A stretch of 62,713 nt of DNA from a virus (IMGVR_UViG_3300028892_001101:1-62713), one strand, 5' to 3'; shown: positions 48,341-58,766, counted from the stretch's first letter. The notes: generated from the sequence alone by a model not told the origin. Program-made: numbers and translations.

Positions 48341-48936
48341 TGAACCATCTCCCCGAACGAATCGATTCGCAGAGGTTTCGTTGAGAAGGTAATCAAGGAA
48401 CCGACCAGCTTCGCGAGGCGCTTGCTCTTCGTATGCCAGCCATCCATGACATCACATCCATCCTGCCATTGCTCACCTTGCCCTGGTTTGTAATCGTGCA
48501 AGACAATGACCGTGTCGTCCGGCAGGGTGTGCGAGTCCAACCAAGCAAAGAAGAACCCAACCGCCTCCGCCGTGTGATCAGCGTCGTAGAAAATCAATTG
48601 GAAGTCCAGCGGTTTCAGAAGGGGGAGGATGTTGTACATGTCCCCCATCAACAGAGAGCATTTCTTTTCAAATGGCTCTGTATTTTCAACCCATGCCTGC
48701 ATGACCTTCTTCCGGACTTCAGGTGAATCAATATGCCCAACCGAGGCGGTATAATCGTCCCCGTGAAAATAGTCCACGGACGTGACGTGCCTCGCTGTCT
48801 GTGCAAGGGCCACCGTGGAGCGGCCTTGGAAACACCCAACCTCCAAAACATCTTTCCCCTTCGCGAGTTCGCTCAACATGAGAAACTCATTATCAAATAA
48901 CCAGCCGGCAACGTGAGGGTATAGTTCAGTCATCAT
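48337..48936 (-). CDS. Class I SAM methyltransferase
   Basis: 199 residues from ATG 48936 (AAGGAGACCA). 'KGKDVLEVGCFQGRSTVALA' is motif I for SAM binding; 'VTSVDYFHGDD' motif II; 'QLIFYDADHTAEAV' motif IV. CmcI/FkbM-like layout typical of small-molecule or sugar methyltransferases. A longer frame to 49131 overlaps the upstream gene without a ribosome site. Confidence 0.75.
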   Translation of the reverse strand: MMTELYPHVAGWLFDNEFLMLSELAKGKDVLEVGCFQGRSTVALAQTARHVTSVDYFHGDDYTASVGHIDSPEVRKKVMQAWVENTEPFEKKCSLLMGDMYNILPLLKPLDFQLIFYDADHTAEAVGFFFAWLDSHTLPDDTVIVLHDYKPGQGEQWQDGCDVMDGWHTKSKRLAKLVGSLITFSTKPLRIDSFGEMVQ

Positions 48937-50857
48937 TGGTCTCCTTTTCTTCATCGGTCTCCGGTTCCCACAATCCAATCGGGCAACCTTGCTCCTTCCA
49001 AGATGCTTTCTTGGAAATAAAACATCCACAAACTGTGCAACGGGTGTCGACCCGTTGTGGGCATGTTGAACAAACCAACAGCCGTTTCTCGAAAGTTTCG
49101 TCCGACACTTTGCGACCACCGTCCGCAACATGGTCGGCCACCGCCTTCACTAGGTTCTTCGCCATCTCAATCGTGGTGGGGAGTTTGGGCTTGTCCGCCT
49201 TCTGGCACCCCATCACGGTCAACCCGTATTGATCCGCAGTGTGATGTACCACCGACCATTCGGGGTTCTCTTTCATGAACTCACGCATGGCGGGCAGCTT
49301 CCCTGGCCCCGCGTCTTCCCCGCGTTCCCCATAGAGCAGCGTATCGTGAATCACAATGTACCGCTTCACCTGTTTGGCGAACTTCTCAAACTCGGTTTTC
49401 AGATAGGCGTAGGTGTGCGTCGAGTCGATGAACAGCATGTCCGTCTCTTCTATTTCATCAACAAAGTGCGAACGGAAAACGGTGTGAATGTATTCCGTTT
49501 CGCCCACGCACAACCTCGCCGCATGTTCCTGAACGTGATCCCATTCAGTATTGTAGGACACCAACTTCGTCGGCCTGGCGGCAAGGAAGGCAATCGTCGA
49601 TTCCCGCCGCTGGGAGAACTCTGTGACGTGGTCGCATTGTTCCGCAAGTTCCTTTAGTTTCGGGAGGTGTTGATCCAAATCCCTGGGAATACTTTTCAGT
49701 GCGTCATATATTTCGTCCACGTTCCTGAAGTTCTTCAGGTTCTTCAAATCAATCCCGCCAACCTTCTTGCCGCAACCATCGCAGCCCTCATCCTTCACAG
49801 GGTCTTTCCTAGTGTTCACAGGGTCTGCCACCAACTCATCCCAACCATCTTGCGTCATCAAACCAGACTTCACGAAGTGCTCGTGGATGGGGTCGAGGTC
49901 GCGGCCCAACTCGTTGAACTCCAGAATATAGTTGCGCACCTTGTTGAAGCGGGTCAGCGGGAACTTGACCCCACCTGGGCGGGCGAACCTGTGCATCCAA
50001 CGCATGAAAGGAAGGCAGATAGACTTGGCGCCTTCCTGCCGAAACTTTTCATGGATATAAAGTTCCTCGCCACCGAAACCGATTGCATCCTTGTTGAACC
50101 CCAACCACGCATCCCGCCGGCAGGAAAACAACCCCAACCCGTGGCCTGGTGTTTCCCAAGGTTCCTCATCATCACTTTCCCCAGCGTACTCATATCCCAA
50201 CTTGAACAACTCCAAAGCATGACCAGCGAATAGCATGTCTGGGAAAGGTTCGCACTGACCGCACTGGCTGATTTCAATCGGCCCCATGTCCATTGAAACA
50301 AACTTCGCTCGGGAAGGATTTTCCGGGGATGGGATACCCTCCTCGATAACAGAAAAGAGACACTCCTGCCCCTTGCAGTTCCCTCTGAAAGTGGAACCCC
50401 ACGTCCCCCACATCTCGCCCCGCCACTGATCATTGAAGTGGGTGGTATAAGATTGGAAGTTATCATAACACAGCGGGCCGGAATAGATGTCCCGAGTGTC
50501 CGGGTGGTCGTCGTACCACTTCACCAGTCTTGCGATAGACCCAACGGGCAACAGAACATGGCAATCAACAACAAGAACAGCGTCACCAGTTGCCACGGAG
50601 AAAATTGCGTCACGAGCAACTGAAGTCCCATAGACATCGGGCAGCGGGTGATAGATGGCCCCTGCCGTTCCGACTTTAACGAACCCCTCAAACATGTGCT
50701 TGATCTGCTGACCCGCCCTGGTGTTGGGCGAGTTGTCCACAACGACAAACTCCACATCCTGCATCACTTCAGGGTGATACATTCGCATCGCTTGAATCGT
50801 AAAGTAGACCCCATCGTAATCATCAAAATGGGCCATTCCAATCGTAAGTTTCGGCAT
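48926..50857 (-). CDS. Glycosyltransferase-methyltransferase fusion with zinc-ribbon tail
   Basis: 643 residues. Residues about 1-300 form a GT2-like domain ('LTIGMAHFDDYDGVYFTIQA', 'FVVVDNSPNT', 'VLVVDCHVLL' as DxD-like, 'GFGGEELYIHEKF' as the acceptor loop). Residues about 390-560 are a SAM-methyltransferase/CmcI-like domain ('MLFIDSTHTYAYLKTEFEKF', 'RYIVIHDTLLYG'). Residues about 600-630 carry a zinc ribbon ('CSTCPQRVDTRCTVCGCF' and a fourth Cys). AAGGAGACCAAGCG precedes the ATG. Confidence 0.75.
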   Translation of the reverse strand: MPKLTIGMAHFDDYDGVYFTIQAMRMYHPEVMQDVEFVVVDNSPNTRAGQQIKHMFEGFVKVGTAGAIYHPLPDVYGTSVARDAIFSVATGDAVLVVDCHVLLPVGSIARLVKWYDDHPDTRDIYSGPLCYDNFQSYTTHFNDQWRGEMWGTWGSTFRGNCKGQECLFSVIEEGIPSPENPSRAKFVSMDMGPIEISQCGQCEPFPDMLFAGHALELFKLGYEYAGESDDEEPWETPGHGLGLFSCRRDAWLGFNKDAIGFGGEELYIHEKFRQEGAKSICLPFMRWMHRFARPGGVKFPLTRFNKVRNYILEFNELGRDLDPIHEHFVKSGLMTQDGWDELVADPVNTRKDPVKDEGCDGCGKKVGGIDLKNLKNFRNVDEIYDALKSIPRDLDQHLPKLKELAEQCDHVTEFSQRRESTIAFLAARPTKLVSYNTEWDHVQEHAARLCVGETEYIHTVFRSHFVDEIEETDMLFIDSTHTYAYLKTEFEKFAKQVKRYIVIHDTLLYGERGEDAGPGKLPAMREFMKENPEWSVVHHTADQYGLTVMGCQKADKPKLPTTIEMAKNLVKAVADHVADGGRKVSDETFEKRLLVCSTCPQRVDTRCTVCGCFISKKASWKEQGCPIGLWEPETDEEKETNDD

Positions 50858-50881
50858 CGCTTGGTCTCCTTTGTTTCCTTG

Positions 50882-53800
50882 TTAAGGACTGATGTTTATA
50901 CAAGTTCCGCTTCCCTGCTCCATGGGTGAACTTCCGGGTGAGGACGGCGGAGTACATTCGCAAGTCTCATTGCATCCTGGCGGGTCGGTGCAACTGTTGT
51001 CGCCGGGGGCGTATATTGACCAGCTCCCAGTCCCCGCGCAATCAAACGGGTCGCATGTCCAAATATAAGTGCAGGCCTCTTCGGAGCAATCACAAGGTGG
51101 GCAAGTCACCGCACCACAACCGACGCCATCGTGCCATTCATCGAAGCCCGGACGTGTTTGGCAGTTTACTTGTGTCTCGACGTTACAAGAACCGTTGTCG
51201 TAACAACAGGCACCATCCCCGGGCGCGATGGTTGTTGGGCAATCCACCTGGTCGCATCGCTTGTCCTCATACCATAATTCACCTGCCCCTTGGCAATTCA
51301 CTTGTTCGCGTGGAGTGCAACTCCCGTAATTGTAACAGCAAGCACCCTCGTCTGGTTGCAGGGTGGTCGGACAAGTAAACGAGGCGCAGAAGGTGTCCTG
51401 CCGCCATTCAATGGAATCGTCCTTGATCGAACAGGCACCATAAGTCAAACCATCTGTACATTCCTCACCATGATCCCAACAGCACGCGCCCGTCTCGGGG
51501 GATGGAGTGGTGGTGGTGGACGTAATCCCTGTCCAACCCTCTGGGCAATCTTCGCAAGTGTAACCCTCCCCCAAGAAATAGACATCACATTCCTCCGCCC
51601 CATCCGGGTCACAACACGCTCCGCCTTCCGCATTACAATGCCAGACGGTGGAGTTGTTGGTGCAATTCATGAACGCGCCTTCGCCAACGAAGCAGACCGG
51701 ATCAGGGTTCTTCGCATAGACGCAGCATGGCCCGTGGCAGCAACAGGTGCTCCAAAACGCGGGATCGAAGGGCGGGTTCCCGCATGGGTAATTTGGATCA
51801 ACTGGTTCCGAACAACCGGGAGCAGGATTGCAAGAAGTTGAAGTTGTGGATGTGGCCGTGGTGGTGGTGGATGTGGGGCATTCAGTGGTGGTGGGGGCTG
51901 GCGTTACCGGAGGTGCAGTGGTGGTTGGGTCGCAAGTTGTGATCGTGGTGTCCGTGGTGGTTGGTTCTGCGGTGGTGGTGGTGGTTGGCGCGAGGGTGGT
52001 GGACGTATTCTGCGAGAGGCAGAAATTGGAATACACCTGGTTGCATACTGGTGCCTCTGTTGTTTCGATTGTCATCGACGGGTCACTTCCGCACCGCTCC
52101 CATTCTGTATAGGAACGATTGCATTCATAATCCGGATAAGAGCATGGGCAATTCCCTTCACAAGGCATTTGAATTTCCACCCACGCCGGCGGGTCACAAT
52201 CGCAACTCCATTTCCACTTGCATCTTGCGCAATCAGTTCCCGTGTCACACTTGGCGCCTTCCTCCTCACATGGGTCTGGAGGTGGCTCGGGGGCCACGCC
52301 GCTACATGGGATGCATTTCGTAAATCCTGATCCACTGGTAAAGGGTGGGGCGTCGTCGAGGGAGGTCTTGCAATCAACACAGCCTTCAGGTTCGCACAGG
52401 TCAAGTACCAAAACCCACTGCTCACATTCCGTGGAATAGTTGTAGCAGCATTTCTCATCTGGATAAGTACAAGCAGAACAAGGGTTGCAGGATGTGGTTG
52501 TCGATGAAGTGGTTGGGCCTGGTGTGGTGGTACTTGAATAGCATGGGGCGCATGGGTCTTGCGTTGTTGAGTTTGCCGGCGGCATTACGCAGCCAGTGCT
52601 GGCCTGCTCGCAATCCTGGCCGGTGTAAGAAGGATACACGCAGGTGCAGCAGTCACCTTGATTCGACGCCCATACCCCGTGACACCAAGCCAACTGGGAA
52701 CAGTCGTGGTCAATCAGAATCCAGTTGCCGCCCACGGCAGTGTAAATGAAGTGGCAGCCGCCTTGGCATGGTGGCGCGGGACCTGGAGGTCCTGGCGGTG
52801 GAAGCGGGACGCAATTGGTATGGTCTGTATTGCAATCGGGGATTTTATCCGGGTAGGGGCAAGGGCAATGTGGAGCGCAATCGTTAGATGTATTGGCCCA
52901 AGCCCACCCGCCACCACCCATCCACACCGGAACCGCTTTCCAATCACATCCGTTCCCGCACTGCCCGAGAGTGGTTGACGTATCGCAATTACAATCCGGC
53001 GTGGTGGTGGTGTCCGGGTCGCCCGTGGTGAGGGTGGTGGTGCAATCCAAGTCCGGCGTATTTTCTCCGACCGAACAACTTGTTTCGGTAATTTCCTGAT
53101 CAGTAATTCCGCAGTGCAATGGATACTGGCACACGCAAACAAATTCATCTGGATCAAGGGTGGTGGTGGTGGGCGCGGCCGTGGTGCTTGTGTTCGTGTA
53201 CGGGTCAATGCCCGGACAACAAGAGCAATCCCCTGACGAGGCCATCGCCGCACATGGGTCTTCTGTTGTTTGGGTTGTCCCTGGTGGATTGCTACAAGCG
53301 TTGGCGTTTTCTTGATCGGGAACCCACTCAAAAGCCAGCTCATCCCAGACCCAAACGCAAATTCCGGTGCAGGCATTTTCAATTGGATTGATACTATCAT
53401 TGGTCACAGCAGGAGGAGGCGCTGAATCTTGCGGCCGTTCGTTTAACCATCGACCATATTTATCCCGCTGCAGTCGAATGTAATGTTCTCCGTCCGTAAC
53501 TGGCTCATCATAAATGTTATAGACATCGACTCGGATTTGAACTGGTGGGTCTTGTAAATCAACAACAGGTTCCAACTTGTACGTCTGCCCCGGCGAGTCG
53601 TCAGGGGGAGTTTCCGGCTCCTCTTCGGGAACACCGCCCGGGCCGATGATGGGTTGGCCGGCAGCAGTTCCGACCATCTTATAAAGACAAACCTTGGCCA
53701 CTCCTGGAGTGTCACCTTCCCGCTTGGGGATTTCTTCACCACAAGGCAGAATGCCGACATAAACTTCGGGCGCCCGTGGGTCACCTGGTGGGACGTAGGG

Positions 53801-53899
53801 CGTAATCCCATCCTGCCGCGTATTGTCTAAACGGGTGAGGGCGGCAAGGATGCGTTCCTTGTCTTTTTCGTTCAGAAAGTATTGGTTGCCGCCTGCCAT
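50882..53899 (-). CDS. Giant Cys/Thr-rich virion or adhesin protein
   Basis: 1005 residues. The first 190 are ordinary; the rest is dominated by cysteines and by runs of threonine (TTTT) separated by short Cys modules. At the C-terminus four modules of about 45 residues start with GACC (for example 'EGACCYNYGSCTPREQVNCQ' and 'DGACCYDNGSCNVETQVNCQ'). Similar GACC modules occur in extracellular planctomycete proteins as I remember them. Lies between tail proteins and glycosyltransferases, so it may be a glycosylated tail fibre or adhesin. Confidence 0.6.
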   Translation of the reverse strand: MAGGNQYFLNEKDKERILAALTRLDNTRQDGITPYVPPGDPRAPEVYVGILPCGEEIPKREGDTPGVAKVCLYKMVGTAAGQPIIGPGGVPEEEPETPPDDSPGQTYKLEPVVDLQDPPVQIRVDVYNIYDEPVTDGEHYIRLQRDKYGRWLNERPQDSAPPPAVTNDSINPIENACTGICVWVWDELAFEWVPDQENANACSNPPGTTQTTEDPCAAMASSGDCSCCPGIDPYTNTSTTAAPTTTTLDPDEFVCVCQYPLHCGITDQEITETSCSVGENTPDLDCTTTLTTGDPDTTTTPDCNCDTSTTLGQCGNGCDWKAVPVWMGGGGWAWANTSNDCAPHCPCPYPDKIPDCNTDHTNCVPLPPPGPPGPAPPCQGGCHFIYTAVGGNWILIDHDCSQLAWCHGVWASNQGDCCTCVYPSYTGQDCEQASTGCVMPPANSTTQDPCAPCYSSTTTPGPTTSSTTTSCNPCSACTYPDEKCCYNYSTECEQWVLVLDLCEPEGCVDCKTSLDDAPPFTSGSGFTKCIPCSGVAPEPPPDPCEEEGAKCDTGTDCARCKWKWSCDCDPPAWVEIQMPCEGNCPCSYPDYECNRSYTEWERCGSDPSMTIETTEAPVCNQVYSNFCLSQNTSTTLAPTTTTTAEPTTTDTTITTCDPTTTAPPVTPAPTTTECPTSTTTTATSTTSTSCNPAPGCSEPVDPNYPCGNPPFDPAFWSTCCCHGPCCVYAKNPDPVCFVGEGAFMNCTNNSTVWHCNAEGGACCDPDGAEECDVYFLGEGYTCEDCPEGWTGITSTTTTPSPETGACCWDHGEECTDGLTYGACSIKDDSIEWRQDTFCASFTCPTTLQPDEGACCYNYGSCTPREQVNCQGAGELWYEDKRCDQVDCPTTIAPGDGACCYDNGSCNVETQVNCQTRPGFDEWHDGVGCGAVTCPPCDCSEEACTYIWTCDPFDCAGTGSWSIYAPGDNSCTDPPGCNETCECTPPSSPGSSPMEQGSGTCINISP

Positions 53900-53900
53900 T

Positions 53901-54383
53901 TTAACCTGGGAAGATATTCACAACGGCCTGGGTCTCACCGGACAGACAACGAATCTGCACGGTGCTAATATCTTGGGGCTTGCCGAAGAAGAATGCTCCG
54001 GAAGCAATCGGCCATTCACTGGCCTCACTGTTTCGAATACTCAACACCTTTTTCTCTACCTCCGCCTGTTCCTCTTCGGTTGGCATTGCTTGGAATCGTT
54101 TCGGTCTGTTTTCCACAAGGATGAAACCAACCTCCTTCACCCACCCTATGTCCAACGCCTGCCATTCTGGCCCCACTAAAATTCGGCGGACGTAGATTTG
54201 ATCTTGGGACTGGGGAAGCAACTGAACAAAGCTGCACGACACCTGGGCAGGGTCAAATTCAGACTGCTCATAATAGACCTCCAACTTAACTGTCAAACGA
54301 TCGTGGTCATTGGTTGCCCCTTGCCTCATTTCCTCGATGGGAATCATTTTATCTATAGCAGCTTGAATCTGTTTGTCTTCCAT
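53901..54383 (-). CDS. Tail-region protein, 160 residues
   Basis: MEDKQIQAAIDKMIPIEEMR..., beta-rich with a charged N-terminal helix. Located between the giant Cys-rich protein and a distal-tail candidate. No motif recognised; a tail-tip role is inferred from gene order. Confidence 0.5.
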   Translation of the reverse strand: MEDKQIQAAIDKMIPIEEMRQGATNDHDRLTVKLEVYYEQSEFDPAQVSCSFVQLLPQSQDQIYVRRILVGPEWQALDIGWVKEVGFILVENRPKRFQAMPTEEEQAEVEKKVLSIRNSEASEWPIASGAFFFGKPQDISTVQIRCLSGETQAVVNIFPG

Positions 54384-54396
54384 CTTAGTCCCCTAA

Positions 54397-55284
54397 TCAT
54401 AATGAGGTGGGAATGCCCAACTGCAGGAAATTCGCTTCCTCATAATACTTGATTTCGATTTCAATAGGGTCTTCACCATCCCCCAACTTCTCACCTTCCC
54501 CGTTCAGGAAAACCCTCGTGTTCTCCCCGTTCACGTCTTTGTAAAGTTCGAAATCATTCTTGTTGTCCTTGTCGCCGCCCTTGGTGAGCACTCTGGTTCC
54601 CTCGTCCAAGGTTGTGCGGTCAAAAGTTTCGAAGTCGATATCGAATTCATAGGTGACAGTGTAATAGAAGAAACAAGTCCCATAGAGCACCCGCGCCCAG
54701 CTCACATTGGACAACTTCACTTTCCTTTTCGCCAGTCCCCACAAGGTCGCGTCATTCACCTTGTCGATCATGTCCGTAAACATTTCCAGCGGGAGGGTAA
54801 GAATGTTTCCTTTGATGGAAACGGTGGCGCGGTTTTGATCGAACTCCACCACTGGCCCACGAATGATTTCATGGCTGCTTGTTTCGATTGGGTTGTCGTC
54901 CTTGTCCTTGTCGACCTCTTTAGAATACTTCACGAAGCTGCCACTGATTTCAGCAGGTTCCTGCAGGGGGTTTTCAATCGAGGCATTCTGGCATCTGTTC
55001 TGTGGCTTGGTGGTGAAGGTGTTTTCGACCACCCAATAATATCCTCTTTCCTTACTTTGAAGAGGGGAGGCGGAAGTTTCCGGCGTACAGAACGCCCAAA
55101 CATCATAATCATTTCCCGCTTGCCACGTTGAACCCACCTGCGGCAAACCGGAAGCGGTAATGGCGTGGGCAGGGCCATCGTATACATCATTCGATCTAAC
55201 CAGCCACGACACTCTGTAAGTCCGGTCGCCTTTCGTATCACGACTGCATGACCATTTCAACGCTCCTTGAACAGACATTCCCAT
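54397..55284 (-). CDS. Tail protein downstream of tape measure
   Basis: 295 residues; the start overlaps the tape-measure stop (TAATG), GGAG upstream. Beta-rich throughout ('DRTYRVSWLVRSNDVYDGPA', 'VVEFDQNRATVSIKGNILTL'). The gene after tape measure usually encodes a distal tail or tip protein; this fits, but no family was recognised. Confidence 0.55.
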   Translation of the reverse strand: MGMSVQGALKWSCSRDTKGDRTYRVSWLVRSNDVYDGPAHAITASGLPQVGSTWQAGNDYDVWAFCTPETSASPLQSKERGYYWVVENTFTTKPQNRCQNASIENPLQEPAEISGSFVKYSKEVDKDKDDNPIETSSHEIIRGPVVEFDQNRATVSIKGNILTLPLEMFTDMIDKVNDATLWGLAKRKVKLSNVSWARVLYGTCFFYYTVTYEFDIDFETFDRTTLDEGTRVLTKGGDKDNKNDFELYKDVNGENTRVFLNGEGEKLGDGEDPIEIEIKYYEEANFLQLGIPTSL

Positions 55285-58200
55285 TATGAAATCTCCGCTG
55301 GGGAAATAACCACAAGCTGCTGCCCCTGCATGCCGGCGGTGTTCTCGTTGATCTGTTGCAACGCCTCGTCCATCGAGGTCAATTCTTCAGCCTCCGGGAG
55401 ACCGCCTGGTGTCTTTTTAAGATTGGGGTCGCCTGGCCTGTCCCTGAGCTGAAGTATGCCTGCCTGCTTATCGGTCATCATCGACGTCATTGGCTTGGCC
55501 ACCACGTCGTATTGTTTCTGCATCTCGTCCATGGCATCGCGGCCGGGGGTCGCAGAAGGTGTCCCCGCCTTTGCCGCCTGGGCCTGATCGAATTGTTTCT
55601 GCATCTCGGTCGTGTCCTGCCCCGTATAATTCATCCGGTTGATGTCCGCCTGCGTCACTGCCCCGCCTTGGAACATGCCCATCTCAGGATCACCTGGGCG
55701 GGATTCGAAGACTTCGTTTTGCTCGCCGGTTATTAGATTGGTGGTGGCGGTGCCTTGCTCCTCCGCTTCCTTGTTACGCTGCACCACTTCATCCAAAACA
55801 CCTGGTTCCATTCCACCCGTCAGCAGCTCTGCTGGAATGGGCATGGCCCTGGCCTTCAAGTCCGCAATCTGCTCGCCCACTTCCCTGCCATAGACCTGGA
55901 AAAGCTGGGCATGGGTCATTTTGGAAACGGCTTTTCGTTCATTGACTTGCCGTACTATTTCGTCCTCAGCCGCTTTCCTCTCCGCCTCCCGCGCATCCGC
56001 AAGTTCCTTGGCCTTCGCTGCTTCCTCTTCCTGCCGTTTCTTTTCGTTCGCTTGCGCCGTAGCCAGTGCTTTGTCGGCCTCGGTGCCTGTCACAGCTTCC
56101 CCGAACCTCTTCGCCAAGCCAGAGGATTGGATGTCTTGCCCTTGACCGCGGAAATCAATGGGCGGGTCTTCTTTTTGCTTCTTCGCGAGTGTCCTAAACT
56201 CCTCCAACCTGGCTGCTGCGTCGGCTGTTCCGGCAATCACACCCTCCACGCCGGACACCTTGAACTTCACCTTGAAATCTTTCTTCGTTTCTTCATGGAG
56301 TTTCACCATCCCTCGCTCATAGGTGTCCAAGTCGATGGCCCCAGCCGCCAGCATGTCCGACAATTCTTTCTCACTGTCTGCCAGCTTCTGTTCTTCGGTG
56401 CGAAGTTTCTTGGTAATGGCCTCGCCCTGTTTCATCAACTTCTTGTTCTTTTCCAATTCAGTCAATTTCATATCCAAGGCACGCGCCTGTTCCAAGTCAG
56501 CCTCAGTCGCACCAGCCACCTCTAACTTATAAATCGCCGCCTCCCTGGAATTCATGCCAAAGATGGCAACCTGCTCACTATACTTTTCCGTCAAACCTGC
56601 CGCCGCCTCACCTGCCTTCTCCGCCTTCTCTTCCAATTCCTTTGCCGCGGCGGCTGCCTTTTCTTTTGCCTTAATACTTTCCCGCATTGCCGTATTCTCA
56701 TCTGCGATGGCTTGAAGGGTTGCCATTGTTTGTTCGTTGGCGCCTGCCTGGGCGGCTTTATACAATTCAATCTCGTCCTTGGTCATGCCGACCGTCTGTT
56801 CCTGGAGTGCGAGTGAATCGTTCATTTCGTTTAGGGCTGCTATCTGATCTGACACCAGCAACATTTCTTGTTGCGTAGTAATTCCCGTCGAGACTTGGAG
56901 GGCATTGAGTTCGGCCTGTTCCTCCTTGGCGGCTTCAAGTTGCTCTTTCAATTCCTTCTGCCGTTCAACCTGGTTCTCGAGGCGTTCCTCCGATTCTGCC
57001 AACGTAACAAGTGACGCCTCATGAAGTTTCTTGCCTGCCTGCCAACCCGACTTCCAAGTGGGCGCAAGTTTCGCCGCTTCATTTGTTGAATTCTTAACTT
57101 GGAACTGATAGCCTTTCATGTTCTTGGTTGACCGTTCCAATTCCGCGTTCAGGGCTTCTATCTTTTTCTTTGGGTCTTTTATTTCCGAAATCTCTTTGTC
57201 GACCTTTTTCTCATCCCCCTCCCGCATTTCCTTGAGCTGGTCGTTTAACTTCTTCCCGCGTTCCATTTCCTTATTGAAATCCTGCATGGCCTTATTGGAT
57301 TTGTAAATCCAAACCGACAAAGCTATGACGGCTGCTGCCGCCATCAAGAAAATAGCAAATGGCATCGCGGCCATTGCCGCATTCAACGCCCACTGGACGG
57401 CGGTGAGAATAACACCCGTGACGGACGTGGCGCCCATTGCTGCCGTCATTGCACCCCATGCTGCCACCGTCCCCCCGATCATAACGATCAACGTCCCAAC
57501 TATCATAAGCAGCGGCCCCAATGCCGCCGCCAAAACACCTACCCAGAACATGGTGGTCTTCACCCACTCCGATTGCTTCTTGTACCACTCAATGGCGCCT
57601 TGGATTTTCTTGGCAACCCAAGTTATTGCCGGCGCAAGTTTCTTCCCAAGTTCCATGGCAAGGTTACGAATTTGATTCCAAAGGATTTTCATCTGGGCGG
57701 AAAAAGACTTCATCTGATCGTTAGCAACATCCTCCGTCATGCCACCTGCGCTACGAAGTGCCTCCTCATATTCTGCGATAGTTGCGGACGTTCCCAGCAA
57801 GGGCATGATCACCGCTTGGGTTTCCGCCTGGAACCCGAGCATGGCCAACGTCGCCGTCAGTTGCTCGTCGGTCATATCTGTCGTGATCTGTTCAAGCTGC
57901 CCGATAATTTGCCCAAGGTTGTTCATCTTCCCTGCTGCATCGAACACCTCAAATCCCAGTCGCTTGTGATCGGCGGCATTTCGCTGGGCAGCTTGGCCCA
58001 GCAACGTGATCATGCGATTCAGGTTATTGCCCGCCAACTGCGCCTTCACTCCCTGGTCGGCCATTGCCGCGAGCACAGCAACACCTTCCTCTACATCCTT
58101 ATTGAAAGACTTCAACGCCGCACCAGCCTTGGACGTGAGGGAGGTGCTGAACTGGGCAACCGTGGCATTCGCCATCGTGTTCGCTTTGACAAGTACATCG

Positions 58201-58766
58201 GAAACCCGAATCATGTTTTCCATCTTCTGGGCAGTTGAACCAGTCATCAAACCAAGCGCGGACTGCGCGTCCGTTAGAAGGTCGGTTGCTGTTGCCAGAT
58301 CGAAGGCGCCGGCGATTGCCAAGTTGTTCACGATGGGGAGGGCTTCGATTGCTTGTGCCGCACTCAAACCAGCAGAGGCGAGGAAGAAATACGCCTCGGC
58401 CGCATCCACGGAAGACGTAACGGTGGTTTCACCGATGAGTATTGCCGCCTCCTCCATCTTGCCGATTACTTCTTTGGAAAGGGTGTTCCCAAATTCATCC
58501 CGCATGATGGCCGTGGACTTGGTCATGTTGTCATTGAACTTGGCGAAGGCATGAATCCCAATGCCGGCGAAGGCCAACAGGGGGGCGGTGATGTACTTGG
58601 TCATCGCCCCGCCAACATTCTGCATTCCCTTGCCGACCTTCTTCAACGAAGCGCCGGTCTTCTGGGCAAAGTTCTTAACCGCTTTCTCGGACTGCTTGAG
58701 CGCCTTTTCTAGCGCCTTGGCGTCGCCGGCTATCTTCACAACCAGTTCTTCAATTTCGCTTGCCAT
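55284..58766 (-). CDS. Tape measure protein
   Basis: 1160 residues. N-terminal 'ASEIEELVVKIAGDAKALEK' and 'GMQNVGGAMTKYITAPLLAF' are typical of PhageMin_Tail tape measures; 'AAEAYFFLASAGLSAAQAIE' belongs to the conserved core. A membrane-type hydrophobic stretch lies near residues 390-490, followed by long coiled coils with Lys/Glu/Ala. Sets tail length and is ejected with DNA. The ATG overlaps the chaperone stop (TAATG). Confidence 0.92.
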   Translation of the reverse strand: MASEIEELVVKIAGDAKALEKALKQSEKAVKNFAQKTGASLKKVGKGMQNVGGAMTKYITAPLLAFAGIGIHAFAKFNDNMTKSTAIMRDEFGNTLSKEVIGKMEEAAILIGETTVTSSVDAAEAYFFLASAGLSAAQAIEALPIVNNLAIAGAFDLATATDLLTDAQSALGLMTGSTAQKMENMIRVSDVLVKANTMANATVAQFSTSLTSKAGAALKSFNKDVEEGVAVLAAMADQGVKAQLAGNNLNRMITLLGQAAQRNAADHKRLGFEVFDAAGKMNNLGQIIGQLEQITTDMTDEQLTATLAMLGFQAETQAVIMPLLGTSATIAEYEEALRSAGGMTEDVANDQMKSFSAQMKILWNQIRNLAMELGKKLAPAITWVAKKIQGAIEWYKKQSEWVKTTMFWVGVLAAALGPLLMIVGTLIVMIGGTVAAWGAMTAAMGATSVTGVILTAVQWALNAAMAAMPFAIFLMAAAAVIALSVWIYKSNKAMQDFNKEMERGKKLNDQLKEMREGDEKKVDKEISEIKDPKKKIEALNAELERSTKNMKGYQFQVKNSTNEAAKLAPTWKSGWQAGKKLHEASLVTLAESEERLENQVERQKELKEQLEAAKEEQAELNALQVSTGITTQQEMLLVSDQIAALNEMNDSLALQEQTVGMTKDEIELYKAAQAGANEQTMATLQAIADENTAMRESIKAKEKAAAAAKELEEKAEKAGEAAAGLTEKYSEQVAIFGMNSREAAIYKLEVAGATEADLEQARALDMKLTELEKNKKLMKQGEAITKKLRTEEQKLADSEKELSDMLAAGAIDLDTYERGMVKLHEETKKDFKVKFKVSGVEGVIAGTADAAARLEEFRTLAKKQKEDPPIDFRGQGQDIQSSGLAKRFGEAVTGTEADKALATAQANEKKRQEEEAAKAKELADAREAERKAAEDEIVRQVNERKAVSKMTHAQLFQVYGREVGEQIADLKARAMPIPAELLTGGMEPGVLDEVVQRNKEAEEQGTATTNLITGEQNEVFESRPGDPEMGMFQGGAVTQADINRMNYTGQDTTEMQKQFDQAQAAKAGTPSATPGRDAMDEMQKQYDVVAKPMTSMMTDKQAGILQLRDRPGDPNLKKTPGGLPEAEELTSMDEALQQINENTAGMQGQQLVVISPAEIS

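Noticed and set aside
55639-58554. Several plus-strand open frames opposite the tape measure gene
   Set aside because: They are antisense shadows of a GC-rich Ala/Lys coding sequence without ribosome sites.
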